A stretch of DNA of 39,843 nt from COMBO-56-21 sp041559015 (GTDB lineage Archaea > Thermoplasmatota > Thermoplasmata > UBA10834). Position 1 is the stretch's first letter, and each line of letters starts with the position of its first letter. Position numbers and translations under genes: made by a program. Shown piece by piece: positions 1 through 8,613 of this stretch. The DNA lies in contig JBFFED010000011.1 in assembly GCA_041559015.1 (NCBI GenBank), positions 1-39,843 of the forward strand, in the 5' to 3' direction. Under the pieces are notes generated by a model. The model worked only from the letters and a program-made list of their open reading frames with translations, made no database searches and was not told the DNA's origin.

Positions 1-320
1 GATCGTGAACTGGGTTCAGACCGTCGTGAGACAGGTTTGTTGCTTTTTGCTGGAAGTGTTTTGATGCCTGACGGGAAGGATCCTTTAGTACGAGAGGAAC
101 GAGGATTCGTCGCCTCTAGTCTATCAGTTGTCCGGCAGGGCAATGCTGAGCAGCCACGCGATAGTGGATAAGAGCTGAAAGCATCTAAGCTCGAAGCCAC
201 CCCGAAAACGAGGCATCTTACAGCCGCCGTTACTTGACGGCGTTGATAGAGTCGGGATGTAAGTGTCAAGGTCCGCCGAGACATTCAGTCCGCGACCACT
301 AAGAGCTGTAGCCGCTATAC
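1..320 (+). rRNA. 23S ribosomal RNA, 3' end (partial)
   Basis: The window opens inside domain V of 23S rRNA. The A-loop/helix 92 region lies at about 1-35, and the universally conserved sarcin-ricin loop (AGTACGAGAGGAAC) is at 87-100. Further matches to the conserved 3' end follow: GTTGATAG at 242-249 and a final CCACTAA-type segment near 296-302. The 5' part lies outside the window. The exact 3' end is estimated by analogy with E. coli 23S and could be off by 10-20 bases. No 5S rRNA or tRNA follows before the next gene, so 23S appears unlinked from 5S on this side, as is known in Thermoplasma-type archaea. Confidence 0.95.
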
Positions 321-446
321 AACATGCCGATCCAGTAGTTCGGCTCAGCCGTTACTCGTATCCGCACATGAAGCCTGCTGTACCTTCCCATTCTCATTTC
401 CATCATGGGCCAGCGCGAGCCCTGGTCCGCTCGGGGCCCAACCGCC

Positions 447-803
447 TCAGAAGTCCTCATCGGCGAGGATGAGCAGCACGAACGCCAGCATTCCAAGGGA
501 GAAATTCACCCAACCCCCTCCTGCCATCCCGAGAAGGTTGGCCGCCAACGCGAAGGAGAAGAATCTGGCCATGATGGCGCATATGCCTCCCGCGACGGCT
601 ATGACGCCGAACAGGATGATGGTCGTGCCGCAGATGTCGTTCGGCGTGAGCCCCGAGGTGTAGAGCGAGGTATCTGCCCCAGACAGCGCGCCAAAGCCGT
701 TAAGGAGACAGAGCAGGCCCATGATGACTATCAGGACGCCGGCTAGCCTGAACGAGAGCTTGCGTCTGGAGGGTCTGGCGTATGTCGCCTCCTCAGAGCT
801 CAT
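447..803 (-). CDS. Small multi-spanning membrane protein, first of three tandem relatives
   Basis: No named family is recognised. From the ATG at 803 the product is 118 residues: a short basic N-terminus (PSRRKLSF) and then three or four hydrophobic segments separated by short loops, ending LADEDF. A minus-strand AT-rich TATA-like box around 828-839 would start transcription near 808, which favours 803 over the ATG at 824. The next two genes on the same strand share the pattern of several hydrophobic segments and an acidic-acidic-Phe ending, so the three are probably distant paralogues. This copy lacks the zinc ribbon the others have. The gene points toward the 3' end of the 23S gene. Confidence 0.6.
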   Translation of the reverse strand: MSSEEATYARPSRRKLSFRLAGVLIVIMGLLCLLNGFGALSGADTSLYTSGLTPNDICGTTIILFGVIAVAGGICAIMARFFSFALAANLLGMAGGGWVNFSLGMLAFVLLILADEDF

Positions 804-977
804 CTCGTCCTCTGGAGCGCACATCCGAATTTAATTGTATCTGCGAGTCACATGGATCAGGCACGCCTGGCGCAATTGCACCTCACAGCCCCAGTCATGT
901 GCCCCATCCGGCGTGCAACGCGCCGATCAAGCAGTCTGTCTCGGCCGTTGCCGTATTCCACATGAGACACGCCACCA

Positions 978-1616
978 TCACCCGAACTCGTCGCCGGATA
1001 TGGCAATCAGAATCAGCGCGATGAAAGCGAGGAGGGAACTCACGTAGAATGGGCCGACTCCGAGTATAGCGACCCCGGCCCCCACGAGACAAAGGGGGAA
1101 ACTCCCCTTCGAAGATCTCAGTAGGAAGGCGGTCACGAATGAGAAGGTGGCCGCCACGACCATTATGGTAACGCAGCACATCACGAACCCCTCAACGGCA
1201 CGGAGGAATTCGGAGCCGAGGCCCGACTCTGCGAGAGCATCCTCGAGGACAGCTGCGTCCGAGAGATGCGCAAGGGTCAGGGCTACGCTGACGAGGGTGG
1301 CAATCCCAGCGATGACCAACAGTATGCCAGCAATCTTCAGCGTCAGGTTGATCTCAGGCGCGGGTTGCAGAGGGGATTCCCACTGAGGCTGCGTCACGGT
1401 GGGCGGTGAAGCGTAGGTTATGACGGCCGACGGGTCCAGGGTCGCCCCGCACGAACCGCATGTGGTCATCCCCTTCGCGTTGGCCGAGCGGCAGCTCCTG
1501 CACAGTATGACTCCGTCGAGGGGACCTGCGGTCGATCGAGTCTCCGTTTGCCGCCCGCACCTGCTGCAGTAGCGGCTGTTCTCCGGAAGATCGGCTTCGC
1601 AGAAAGGGCATTTCAT
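978..1616 (-). CDS. Zinc-ribbon membrane protein
   Basis: The product is about 212 residues from the ATG at 1616; a GTG at 1625 is the alternative. The N-terminus carries two zinc-ribbon modules, CPFC...CSRCG and CRSC...CGSCG, each giving two CxxC pairs that likely hold zinc. After a Pro/Thr-rich linker come about four hydrophobic segments, and the protein ends ISGDEFG. The zinc ribbons would lie on the cytoplasmic side if the first hydrophobic segment is a signal anchor (inference). No function is recognised. It sits between two relatives of the same membrane layout, with about 150-175 bp to the downstream gene and about 60 bp from the upstream one. Confidence 0.65.
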   Translation of the reverse strand: MKCPFCEADLPENSRYCSRCGRQTETRSTAGPLDGVILCRSCRSANAKGMTTCGSCGATLDPSAVITYASPPTVTQPQWESPLQPAPEINLTLKIAGILLVIAGIATLVSVALTLAHLSDAAVLEDALAESGLGSEFLRAVEGFVMCCVTIMVVAATFSFVTAFLLRSSKGSFPLCLVGAGVAILGVGPFYVSSLLAFIALILIAISGDEFG

Positions 1617-1673
1617 GGCAATCACGCATACTTGTGGAATACACCCGAGAGGAGCGTTCCCACGCCCTCCGGC

Positions 1674-2294
1674 CTAGAACTCCTCCTTTGAGACGGCAAT
1701 CAGTATAACACCTATCAGCCCCAGGATGAAGCCGATGACGAAGCCGAATGCCAGCATTCCCAGGATAGCCCCCACGAACGCGAGCGTGAAATTCTTGCGC
1801 TGGACGGCGAACACGCCGCCGCCGAATCCGGCCAGCCCGAAGATCAGCGACAGGCCCCCGCAAACGCACAGGTAGCCAGTGCCGGACAGTCCGAGGCTCA
1901 CGACCATGGACTCAGTGGCGAGGGACAGCAGCCCCTGGGCTATCCCGAGGAGGCCCGCAAGGATTGAAAAGATACCCCCGGCAATCGGGAGGCCTGACCT
2001 GCGCGGGGACTCTATCACTGGAGTGTCACTGAGGTAGTCCTGCGGGAATGGCTGTGCATGCGGATTCTTGCCGCACTTGGTGCAGAAGTTCGCGCTCCAC
2101 TTGTTCTGCTCTCCACACCAATTGCACCGCTTCATGGGGAGCTGCTCAGCCGCCGATGCCTGCGAGGTCGAGGACGGCACCGGGATCCCCTGTTCCTCAG
2201 CCGCCTTGAGATAGGCGGGTATCGATTCACCACAGCGTCCGCAGAAGGCCACATGGCCCGGGTTGTCCGAGCCACAAGAAGGGCACTTGACCAT
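1674..2294 (-). CDS. Zinc-ribbon membrane protein (paralogue)
   Basis: The product is about 206 residues. It has an N-terminal zinc ribbon CPSCG...CGRCG and a second one, CNWCG...CTKCG, before residue 80, followed by about four hydrophobic segments rich in Gly, and ends AVSKEEF. The ATG at 2294 (MVKCPSCG) is chosen by motif position. A TATA-like box on the minus strand (about 2327-2337) would put transcription near 2308, so the GTG at 2303 is also possible as a near-leaderless start. It is the most upstream of the three tandem membrane proteins and is divergent from the FAD oxidoreductase gene. Function is unknown; proteins of this layout are common in archaea. Confidence 0.65.
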   Translation of the reverse strand: MVKCPSCGSDNPGHVAFCGRCGESIPAYLKAAEEQGIPVPSSTSQASAAEQLPMKRCNWCGEQNKWSANFCTKCGKNPHAQPFPQDYLSDTPVIESPRRSGLPIAGGIFSILAGLLGIAQGLLSLATESMVVSLGLSGTGYLCVCGGLSLIFGLAGFGGGVFAVQRKNFTLAFVGAILGMLAFGFVIGFILGLIGVILIAVSKEEF

Positions 2295-2442
2295 TTCCTG
2301 CACCGGACCTCGGAACGATGTACTACTGATATAGCCTTTGCGAAGGGAACCCAGCGACTGGCAGCGGGTGCCAGCGTGCGCTTCGCAAGATTAATGACGT
2401 ATCATAATATCAGTATCAGCGAAGTGCACGGGGATTGGACGC

Positions 2443-3657
2443 ATGAAGATCGTGATAATCGGGAACAACGTCGCGGGAACCACTCTCGCTAAGGCCTTGA
2501 GGGATGCAGACGCCAACGCCGAGGTCGACATGTACACGGACGAGACGACGCCGTACTATCCGAGGCCGAAGTTGATTGACTACCTCGAGGGCAAGGTCCA
2601 GGAAAAGGATATGCTCTTCTACCCGCTCGAGTGGTACGAGAAGAACAGGCTCACGCTGCGCCTGGACTCCAAGGTGGAGAGGATCGACCCCTCGGGGAAG
2701 AAGGTCCTCGTGAAGGGCGCTTGGGTGCCCTACGGCGCACTCGTGCTCGCGACGGGCTCAAGCGCCTTCGTGCCACCGTTCAAGGGACTGCCAAAGAAGA
2801 ACGTGTTCACCCTGAGGACGATTGAGGACGCGAGGAGCATCAGGGAGGCGGCCGTGCGCTCGAAGCACGCTATAGTGATCGGGGGCGGCCTGCTCGGACT
2901 TGAGAGCGCGAGAAGCGTCTGCAGCTCGAACCCGGACCTCAAGGTCACGATACTCGAGTACGCCGAGCACTTGCTCATGAGGCAGCTGGACCACGAGGGC
3001 GCAGACATACTCCAGGCATGGATAGAGGGCACGGGTGCGAAGGTCGTGACCAAGGCAGAGACTGACGAGATACTCGGCCAGGACTCGGTCTCTGGTGTGA
3101 AGCTCAAGAACGGCCGCGTCATCGAAGGGGACATGGTCATCATCTCCGCGGGCGCGAGGGCGAACCTCGGGCTCGCGAAGGATGCGGGCCTCAAGGTCAA
3201 CAGGGGCGTCGTGGTCGACTCGTCGCTCAGGACCTCGGACCCGAGCATCTACGCAATCGGCGACGTCTCGGAGTTCGAAGGCCGGGTTTGGGCGATGATA
3301 CCCCCGGCCCTCGACCAAGCCAGGGTAGCGGCAAAGAAGATACTCGGCCAGCCGGGCCCAGAGTACAAGGGTACGGTGCCCTCGAACACGCTAAAGGTGA
3401 CAGGACTCGACCTAACATCCGTCGGGACTGTCAGGAGCGCGCACGACCCTCCCGAGCCCGGCTTCGAGGAGATACGGGCCGTCACGCTGGACAGGAAGGT
3501 CTACAAGAAGTTCATCATCAAGGACGACAGGATGGTCGGCGCAATCATCCTGGGCACCAGGAAGGAAGCGATGAAGGTCACCAAGATAGTCAAGGACGGA
3601 GATTCCGTCGCCGCATTCAAGGACAGGCTGTCCGACCCTTCATACTCGTTCGCGTGA
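2443..3657 (+). CDS. FAD/NAD(P)-dependent oxidoreductase, rubredoxin reductase/NirB N-terminal type
   Basis: A 404-residue flavoprotein of the pyridine-nucleotide-disulfide oxidoreductase fold. The FAD-binding Rossmann motif is GNNVAG at residues 7-12 (the GxNxAG form typical of nitrite reductase and rubredoxin reductase relatives). The PYYPRPKL stretch follows at 37-44. The NAD(P) motif GGGLLG is at 147-152 and the second FAD motif YAIGDV at 270-275. There is no CxxC redox disulfide, so it is not a thioredoxin or lipoamide reductase. It likely moves electrons from NAD(P)H to a small carrier or to oxygen, but the acceptor cannot be told. A TATA-like box at about 2401-2412 gives a leader of about 10 bases. 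Its neighbour alaS is read in the same direction but has its own promoter. Confidence 0.88.
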   Translation: MKIVIIGNNVAGTTLAKALRDADANAEVDMYTDETTPYYPRPKLIDYLEGKVQEKDMLFYPLEWYEKNRLTLRLDSKVERIDPSGKKVLVKGAWVPYGALVLATGSSAFVPPFKGLPKKNVFTLRTIEDARSIREAAVRSKHAIVIGGGLLGLESARSVCSSNPDLKVTILEYAEHLLMRQLDHEGADILQAWIEGTGAKVVTKAETDEILGQDSVSGVKLKNGRVIEGDMVIISAGARANLGLAKDAGLKVNRGVVVDSSLRTSDPSIYAIGDVSEFEGRVWAMIPPALDQARVAAKKILGQPGPEYKGTVPSNTLKVTGLDLTSVGTVRSAHDPPEPGFEEIRAVTLDRKVYKKFIIKDDRMVGAIILGTRKEAMKVTKIVKDGDSVAAFKDRLSDPSYSFA

Positions 3658-3725
3658 TGCTGTCCAGGCGGCTCCGCACGAAAACGGTTATATTCCCAGT
3701 ATACATCTAGCAGGAGGAGCAGTGG

Positions 3726-6419
3726 ATGGAGCCCAAGGACTACGAACTCGAGTTCTTCAAGACCAAAGGTTTCGAGCGGAGGCAGTGCAGGAGCTGCGGG
3801 AAGTACTTCTGGACGCTCGGGGACACTGACGTCTGCGGCGAGGCTCCGTGCGTCGAGTACTCCTTCGTCGGCAGGCCTATCCTCAAGCAGAAGCTCAGCG
3901 TGCACGAGATGCGCGAGAGCTTCCTGTCGTTCCTGGAGAAGGAGGGGCATACCAGGATCTCCAGGTATCCTATCACCGCCCGGTGGAGGGACGACGTCTT
4001 CTTCACCCAGGCGAGTATCTACGGCTTCCAGCCGTGGGTCATTCAAGGAGTGGTCGAACCACCCGCGAACCCCTTGGCCATATCGCAGACCTGCGTCAGG
4101 TTCAATGACATCGACAATGTGGGCAAGACGGGCTCGCACTTCACGATGTTCGAGATGATGGCCCACCACGTCTTCAACAAGAAGGGCAAGGAGGTCTACT
4201 GGAAGGACCGTACGACCGAGCTGTGCCACAAGTTCCTGACAGAGGTCCATGGGCTGGACCCGAAGACGGTGAACTACTCGGAGGCCTGGTGGGAGGGCGG
4301 AGGGAATTCCGGCCCGTGCCTGGAGGTGCTCCTTGGTGGCCTCGAGGTCGCCACGCTCGTGTTCATGCAGTACGCGGTTGACAACGGCGTCCAGAAGCCC
4401 ATGGACATACAGGTCGTTGACACCGGTTATGGTCTCGAGAGGATCACCTGGATATCCCAGGGGACCCCATCCGCGTACGAGGCGGTCTTCGGGGATGTGC
4501 TCGAGGACCTGAAGAGGCTCTCGGGCACGAAGGTCGAGGATGCCATCCTCGCGCAGTACGCCCGTGCCGCGGGCTCGATGAAGATAGAGACCGCCGCTGA
4601 TGTGCGAGTGCTCAAGGCGGACGCGGCGGCCAAGCTCGGCATGGACGTCGACTCTTTCATCAGGCAAATCAGGCCGTTCGAGAGCATGTACGTCATGTGC
4701 GACCACACCAGGGCGCTCATGTTCATGCTCAGTGACGGCGTCGTGCCGTCGAACGTCCGCCAGGGATATTTCGCCAGGTTACTCGTCAGGCGCTCGCTCA
4801 GGGAGATGGCCCAGCTGGGCGTCGAGGCGAAGCTGTCCGATATAGTCTCGAAGCAGATAGACTACTTCTCGAAGGACTTCCCCGACCTCAAGGAGAACAG
4901 GGACGAGATAATCAAGCTGGTCGATGTCGAGCAGGACAAGTACAGGGACACGCTCACCAAGGGCAAGGGGATAGTCCAGAGGCTGGAGACATCCGAGAAG
5001 AAGGAGCATAGGACCATCACCGAGGAAGACCTGATCGAGCTCTACGACTCCCACGGGCTGAACCCGGACGTCGTCGCCGAGTTCGCCTCCGGCCCAGTGA
5101 CGATCCCAGACGACTTCTACAAGAAGGTCGCAGCAAGGCACTCCCAGGTGGAGAGGGAGGAAACCGCCCCGCAGATCGAGCTGCCCCCCGACCTGCCCCC
5201 AACGAAACTGCTGTTCTACAAGGACTCGCGCAAGTACAGGTTCAGGGCGAAAGTGCTTGCGGTCATAGGGGACCTCGTGGTCCTCGACAAGACTTACTTC
5301 TACGCCGAGAGCGGCGGCCAGGAGAGCGACCACGGCACGATGAAGGAGATGAAGGTCGTCCATGTCGACAAGGTGGGCAATGTCGTCGTGCACAAGGTCG
5401 AGGGGGAGATGCAGGCCGTGCCCGGGAAGCTCATTACCAGCGTGGTCGACGAGGCCCGGAGGAAGAGGCTCCAGAGGCATCACACAGCCACGCACATCAT
5501 CAACGGGGCCGCGAGGAGGGTCCTCGGGAACCACGTCTGGCAGACGGGCGCGCACAAGTCCTCAGACCTTGCGAGGCTGGACATCACACATTACGCCGAC
5601 CTCACCGCGGAGGAGCTGGAGAAGATAGAGCTGCTCGCGAACGAGACTGTGCTCTCCGCGACCAAGGTCCAGAGCTCATTCATGGAGCGGACCGCGGCCG
5701 AGAAGAGGTACGGCTTCAGGCTGTACCAGGGAGGCGCTGTCCCCGGGAAGGAGATCAGGGTTGTGAGGGCTGGCGACTTCGATGTCGAGGCATGCGGTGG
5801 GATACACTGCAAGAACACGCTCGAGGTCGGGGCGATCAAGATACTCAGGACGAGAAGGATTCAAGACGGCGTGGTCAGGCTGGAGTTCGTGTCCGGCATG
5901 CCCGCAGTAGAGCAGATGATGGCCTTCTGGAACTCCGCACGCGATGCCGGCGAGAAGCTCAACGCGACACCGGAGAGGATATCCGAGGCCGTCGACAAGC
6001 TCCTGGCAGACAGGAAGGAGCTGTCCAAGGAGCTCGAGGCGATGAGGAAGGGCCGGGTGGGGGACACGGTCGAAGGGCTCATCCAGAAGGCGCCTTCCAT
6101 CAAGGGCGTGAGGGTCGTGAGGCATGTCGAGTCCGAGGACATGAAGCACCTGGTCAATCTCGCGAAGGAGATCATAGGCAACCCGAAGACCGTCGCTGTG
6201 CTAGGATCTGACGTGGGCGGGGCGAAGGTCGTTATAGCTCGCAGCTCCGACCTGAAGCTGGACTGCAGGCCGCTCATCAAGGAGGCCATGGCGGTTGCCG
6301 GTGGCTCCGGAGGCGGCAAGCCGGACTTCGCCCAGGGTGGAGGCCCGGACGCGAAGAAGCTCGAGGAGACAGTCGACAAGGTCGAGGGGCTTGTCAAGGA
6401 AGCCCTGGAGAAAGAGTGA
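3726..6419 (+). CDS. alaS: Alanyl-tRNA synthetase, archaeal type
   Basis: Charges tRNA-Ala with alanine in the cytoplasm. The 897-residue length fits archaeal AlaRS. The archaeal N-terminal zinc-binding extension is visible (C21, C24, C37, C42), followed by the class II catalytic core. Near residue 580 comes the editing domain with its zinc ligands in HTATH and CGGIH. The C-Ala domain ends with Gly-rich GGSGGGKPDFAQGGG, the family's characteristic tail. The ATG at 3726 follows an AGGAGGAG Shine-Dalgarno sequence (3712-3719). Two TATA-like stretches precede it (GTTATATT at 3687-3694 and GTATACAT at 3699-3706). The stop codon at 6417-6419 lies 7 bases before the next start, suggesting co-transcription with the VIT-like gene. 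Confidence 0.97.
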   Translation: MEPKDYELEFFKTKGFERRQCRSCGKYFWTLGDTDVCGEAPCVEYSFVGRPILKQKLSVHEMRESFLSFLEKEGHTRISRYPITARWRDDVFFTQASIYGFQPWVIQGVVEPPANPLAISQTCVRFNDIDNVGKTGSHFTMFEMMAHHVFNKKGKEVYWKDRTTELCHKFLTEVHGLDPKTVNYSEAWWEGGGNSGPCLEVLLGGLEVATLVFMQYAVDNGVQKPMDIQVVDTGYGLERITWISQGTPSAYEAVFGDVLEDLKRLSGTKVEDAILAQYARAAGSMKIETAADVRVLKADAAAKLGMDVDSFIRQIRPFESMYVMCDHTRALMFMLSDGVVPSNVRQGYFARLLVRRSLREMAQLGVEAKLSDIVSKQIDYFSKDFPDLKENRDEIIKLVDVEQDKYRDTLTKGKGIVQRLETSEKKEHRTITEEDLIELYDSHGLNPDVVAEFASGPVTIPDDFYKKVAARHSQVEREETAPQIELPPDLPPTKLLFYKDSRKYRFRAKVLAVIGDLVVLDKTYFYAESGGQESDHGTMKEMKVVHVDKVGNVVVHKVEGEMQAVPGKLITSVVDEARRKRLQRHHTATHIINGAARRVLGNHVWQTGAHKSSDLARLDITHYADLTAEELEKIELLANETVLSATKVQSSFMERTAAEKRYGFRLYQGGAVPGKEIRVVRAGDFDVEACGGIHCKNTLEVGAIKILRTRRIQDGVVRLEFVSGMPAVEQMMAFWNSARDAGEKLNATPERISEAVDKLLADRKELSKELEAMRKGRVGDTVEGLIQKAPSIKGVRVVRHVESEDMKHLVNLAKEIIGNPKTVAVLGSDVGGAKVVIARSSDLKLDCRPLIKEAMAVAGGSGGGKPDFAQGGGPDAKKLEETVDKVEGLVKEALEKE

Positions 6420-6426
6420 TGGCCAC

Positions 6427-7029
6427 ATGACCACGCTGTCTGAGAGACTGGCCAAGCTCAGGGAACATGTGACATTGACCAAGTCTGGCACCATCGCCAG
6501 GCGGTACTTCGTCATAGGTGCCTTCGACGGCGCACTCACCATCCTCGGGGTCATCCTCGGCGCGTATGTCGCCGAGGGGCATGCGCACCCAGAGCTCGCG
6601 AGACAGCTCATACTCGGCGCCGGCATTGCCGGAGGCGTGGCGCTGGCCGTCTCGAGCGCCGTTGGCGCTTACGAAGCCGAGAGGGTGGAGCACCTTCTGA
6701 GCCATCACCAGCTGGAGAAGGCGATGCTCAGGCATGTGGAAGGCGACAGGAGGGAGGCCATCCGAGTGAGCATATCGGTGAGCGCCATATCCCACGGCGT
6801 CGCGCCCCTGGTGGCAGCGTTCGTGCCGCTCGTGCCGTTCCTGCTCATGCCCCTTGATGAGGCCGTCATCGTCGCCATAGGCGTCACCCTGGCGTTCCTG
6901 TTCGTCCTCGGAGCGTACCTCGGGAGCCTCATCAGGGAGATGATTGTCTACACAGGCCTCAGGTTCGTGATAGCCGGGTTGGCGACTGCGATCATCCTCA
7001 TCCTAATAGGCGGCGGGGAGTTCGCCTGA
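6427..7029 (+). CDS. VIT1/CCC1-family membrane protein, possible metal transporter
   Basis: The product is 200 residues from the ATG at 6427, 7 bases after the alaS stop. About five transmembrane segments are visible. The first carries the family hallmark FDGALTILG (VIT/CCC1 proteins have an F-D-G motif here). A charged helical stretch (about 75-110) with several Glu and His lies between TM2 and TM3, where VIT1 proteins bind metal. Known relatives move Fe2+ or Mn2+ out of the cytoplasm; the substrate here is not shown by sequence. The position behind alaS is probably chance operon sharing. It ends GGGEFA. Confidence 0.75.
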   Translation: MTTLSERLAKLREHVTLTKSGTIARRYFVIGAFDGALTILGVILGAYVAEGHAHPELARQLILGAGIAGGVALAVSSAVGAYEAERVEHLLSHHQLEKAMLRHVEGDRREAIRVSISVSAISHGVAPLVAAFVPLVPFLLMPLDEAVIVAIGVTLAFLFVLGAYLGSLIREMIVYTGLRFVIAGLATAIILILIGGGEFA

Positions 7030-7108
7030 GCGCGATGTATGCCATAATTCGTTCAAAGACACATCCGTCTCATACAGGTCAGTAATCGGTAATGGTGGCG
7101 TAAAGCGT

Positions 7109-7516
7109 TCAAACTGCCGAAGTCACCAACTTGACGTCCAAGACGCCCTTCTGGGACTGCAACATCTTGGCCAGGGCCTTGACCCGGTCCCCCGCCCCCT
7201 TGAAGGCGATGATCTCGAGGCAGGTGTGCTTCGCGAGGTGCAGGTGCATCGTTGCGGTCACGACGTCCGGGTATTCGTGCTGTAGCTCCGTGAGAGCCCT
7301 GTTCACGCCTCTTGAGTGATGGTCATAGGTCAGGAGTATGACCCCTGGGACCTGCCCCCTGGACGCAACGTCCCACCGCCTGTTCGAGACGAATTCGCGC
7401 ATGGCCTGGCTCACGGCTTTGCTCCTGTTAGGCTGGCCCGTCACAGCAGAGAGGGAGTCGAACTCCTTCAGGAGCTTCTTTGGCAGGCTCAGAGAGATCC
7501 TCGTGTTGTCGGCCAT
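7109..7516 (-). CDS. nikR: Nickel-responsive regulator NikR
   Basis: A 135-residue ribbon-helix-helix repressor with a C-terminal ACT-like metal-sensing domain. The N-terminal strand RISLSLPKKLL binds DNA. The high-affinity nickel ligands of E. coli NikR (H76, H87, H89, C95) have exact counterparts in spacing: H80, H91, H93 and C99. It is divergent from the nikMN-Q-O transporter and should repress it when nickel is plentiful. The ATG at 7516 is chosen because family members begin 5-6 residues before the DNA-binding strand. An ATG at 7543 is also possible, since a minus-strand TATTTATT (about 7571-7579) would start transcription close to it. Its 3' end faces the VIT-like gene. Confidence 0.95.
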   Translation of the reverse strand: MADNTRISLSLPKKLLKEFDSLSAVTGQPNRSKAVSQAMREFVSNRRWDVASRGQVPGVILLTYDHHSRGVNRALTELQHEYPDVVTATMHLHLAKHTCLEIIAFKGAGDRVKALAKMLQSQKGVLDVKLVTSAV

Positions 7517-7593
7517 CGCTGCGAGAACGCGATACCTGGTCATAACTGTTCGCGGGCCTGGAGAGGAGGCAATAAATAGATGTTCGCTGTTCG

Positions 7594-7621
7594 GTATTAC
7601 GAAATCATATAAAGGTAATAC
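7594..7621. promoter_or_regulatory. Predicted NikR operator over the nikMN TATA box
   Basis: A perfect inverted repeat: GTATTAC at 7594-7600 and GTAATAC at 7615-7621, separated by 14 bases. It is 28 bp overall, the same outer dimension as the E. coli NikR operator (GTATGA-N16-TCATAC). Counted in the E. coli way it is GTATTA-N16-TAATAC. The spacer contains the TATA box TCATATAAAG (7605-7614), so a bound repressor would block TBP. It lies between nikR and its presumed target. The repeat is seen in the sequence; the regulator assignment is inferred from gene context and family knowledge. Confidence 0.85.
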
Positions 7622-7635
7622 TCAGGGGGGAGCAA

Positions 7636-8607
7636 GTGCACGTTCCAGATGGACTCATGGACCCGGTCGTCGCCCTTGTGGGCACGGTCGAGTTCCTCAT
7701 AGTGTTCGCCGCGGTCCTGCTGGTGTCCTCGAAGAGGATGAAGGAGCAGAACCTGCCCAGGATAGCCGTGCTGTGCGCTGGCATATTCGTCGCGCAGATG
7801 CTGAACTTCCCGATAGGCGGCGGGACGACAGGGCACCTGATAGGGGCCGCCCTGCTCGCGATATTGGCCGGGCCGCTCATGGCAGTCATTGGGATGACCG
7901 TCGTGTTGATCATCCAGGCCCTGATGTTCGGGGACGGGGGCATCACCGCCTTCGGGATCAACGCCACCAACATGGCCATCATCGCACCCCTTGCGGGCTG
8001 GGGCGTGTACACGCTCGTCAAGCCGATATTCGAGCGCGCCGGCAAGGCGGGAAAGAGCATAGCCGTCGCCGCTGCGGCATGGTCCTCAGTGTTCATCGCA
8101 TCCGTGGCCTGCGCGGCCCAGCTTGCGGTCAGCTACGCAATCTCTGACGGGGCGTACGGCATCGTGGGCTCTGTCTCGATCCCCGCGATGCTAGGATACC
8201 ACGCGGTGATAGGCGTCGGAGAGGCCATCATATCGGTCGGAGTGGTCGCGTACATGATCACAGTGTCGCCCGAGGCGCTCTCGATCGCGGAGCCCGAGCC
8301 TGCGGGCAAGAGTCTGATGTCAAAGATCACATCCTCGAAGCTCGCCCTGGCATCTCTGTCCATACTGCTGGTGTTCGCCCTGGCCCTACCGCTGTACTTC
8401 CTGTACTCGAGCGATGGTGAGGACGGGCTCGAGCGCACCATGTCGGACGCGGGCGTTGAGGAGCAGGAGCAGCTGCTCTCAGCCCCCTTCAGCTACGGGG
8501 ATGAGTACTTCGCGGCGCTCTTCGCCGGACTCCTCGGGTTCCTAGTGGTCGCCCTCCTCGCCCTCGGGCTCATGAAGGCTCTCGGGCGTAGGTCTCCCGA
8601 GAGTTGA
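7636..8607 (+). CDS. nikMN: Nickel ECF-type transporter substrate-capture protein NikMN (CbiM fused to NikN/PDGLE domain)
   Basis: A 323-residue membrane protein. It starts with GTG and reads MHVPDG; the invariant His2 of CbiM/NikM coordinates the metal ion after removal of nothing more than the leading methionine. Multiple transmembrane helices follow, with the conserved FPIGGGTTGHLIG stretch. From about residue 230 there is a second module, two membrane helices around DGEDGLERTMSDAG. This is the PDGLE-type NikN domain, which distinguishes nickel systems from cobalt ones (whose partner is CbiN). The TATA box at 7605-7614 puts transcription within a few bases of the GTG, so the mRNA may be leaderless despite the G-rich run just before it. 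It is first in an operon with nikQ and nikO. Confidence 0.92.
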   Translation: MHVPDGLMDPVVALVGTVEFLIVFAAVLLVSSKRMKEQNLPRIAVLCAGIFVAQMLNFPIGGGTTGHLIGAALLAILAGPLMAVIGMTVVLIIQALMFGDGGITAFGINATNMAIIAPLAGWGVYTLVKPIFERAGKAGKSIAVAAAAWSSVFIASVACAAQLAVSYAISDGAYGIVGSVSIPAMLGYHAVIGVGEAIISVGVVAYMITVSPEALSIAEPEPAGKSLMSKITSSKLALASLSILLVFALALPLYFLYSSDGEDGLERTMSDAGVEEQEQLLSAPFSYGDEYFAALFAGLLGFLVVALLALGLMKALGRRSPES

Positions 8608-8613
8608 TACCGC

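Noticed and set aside
320..446. Possible 5S rRNA gene after 23S
   Set aside because: No 5S-like conserved loops or 120-base structure could be recognised in the short gap.
3501..4706. 401-codon minus-strand open frame opposite alaS
   Set aside because: Shadow frame caused by high GC at third positions; the plus strand carries an unmistakable AlaRS.
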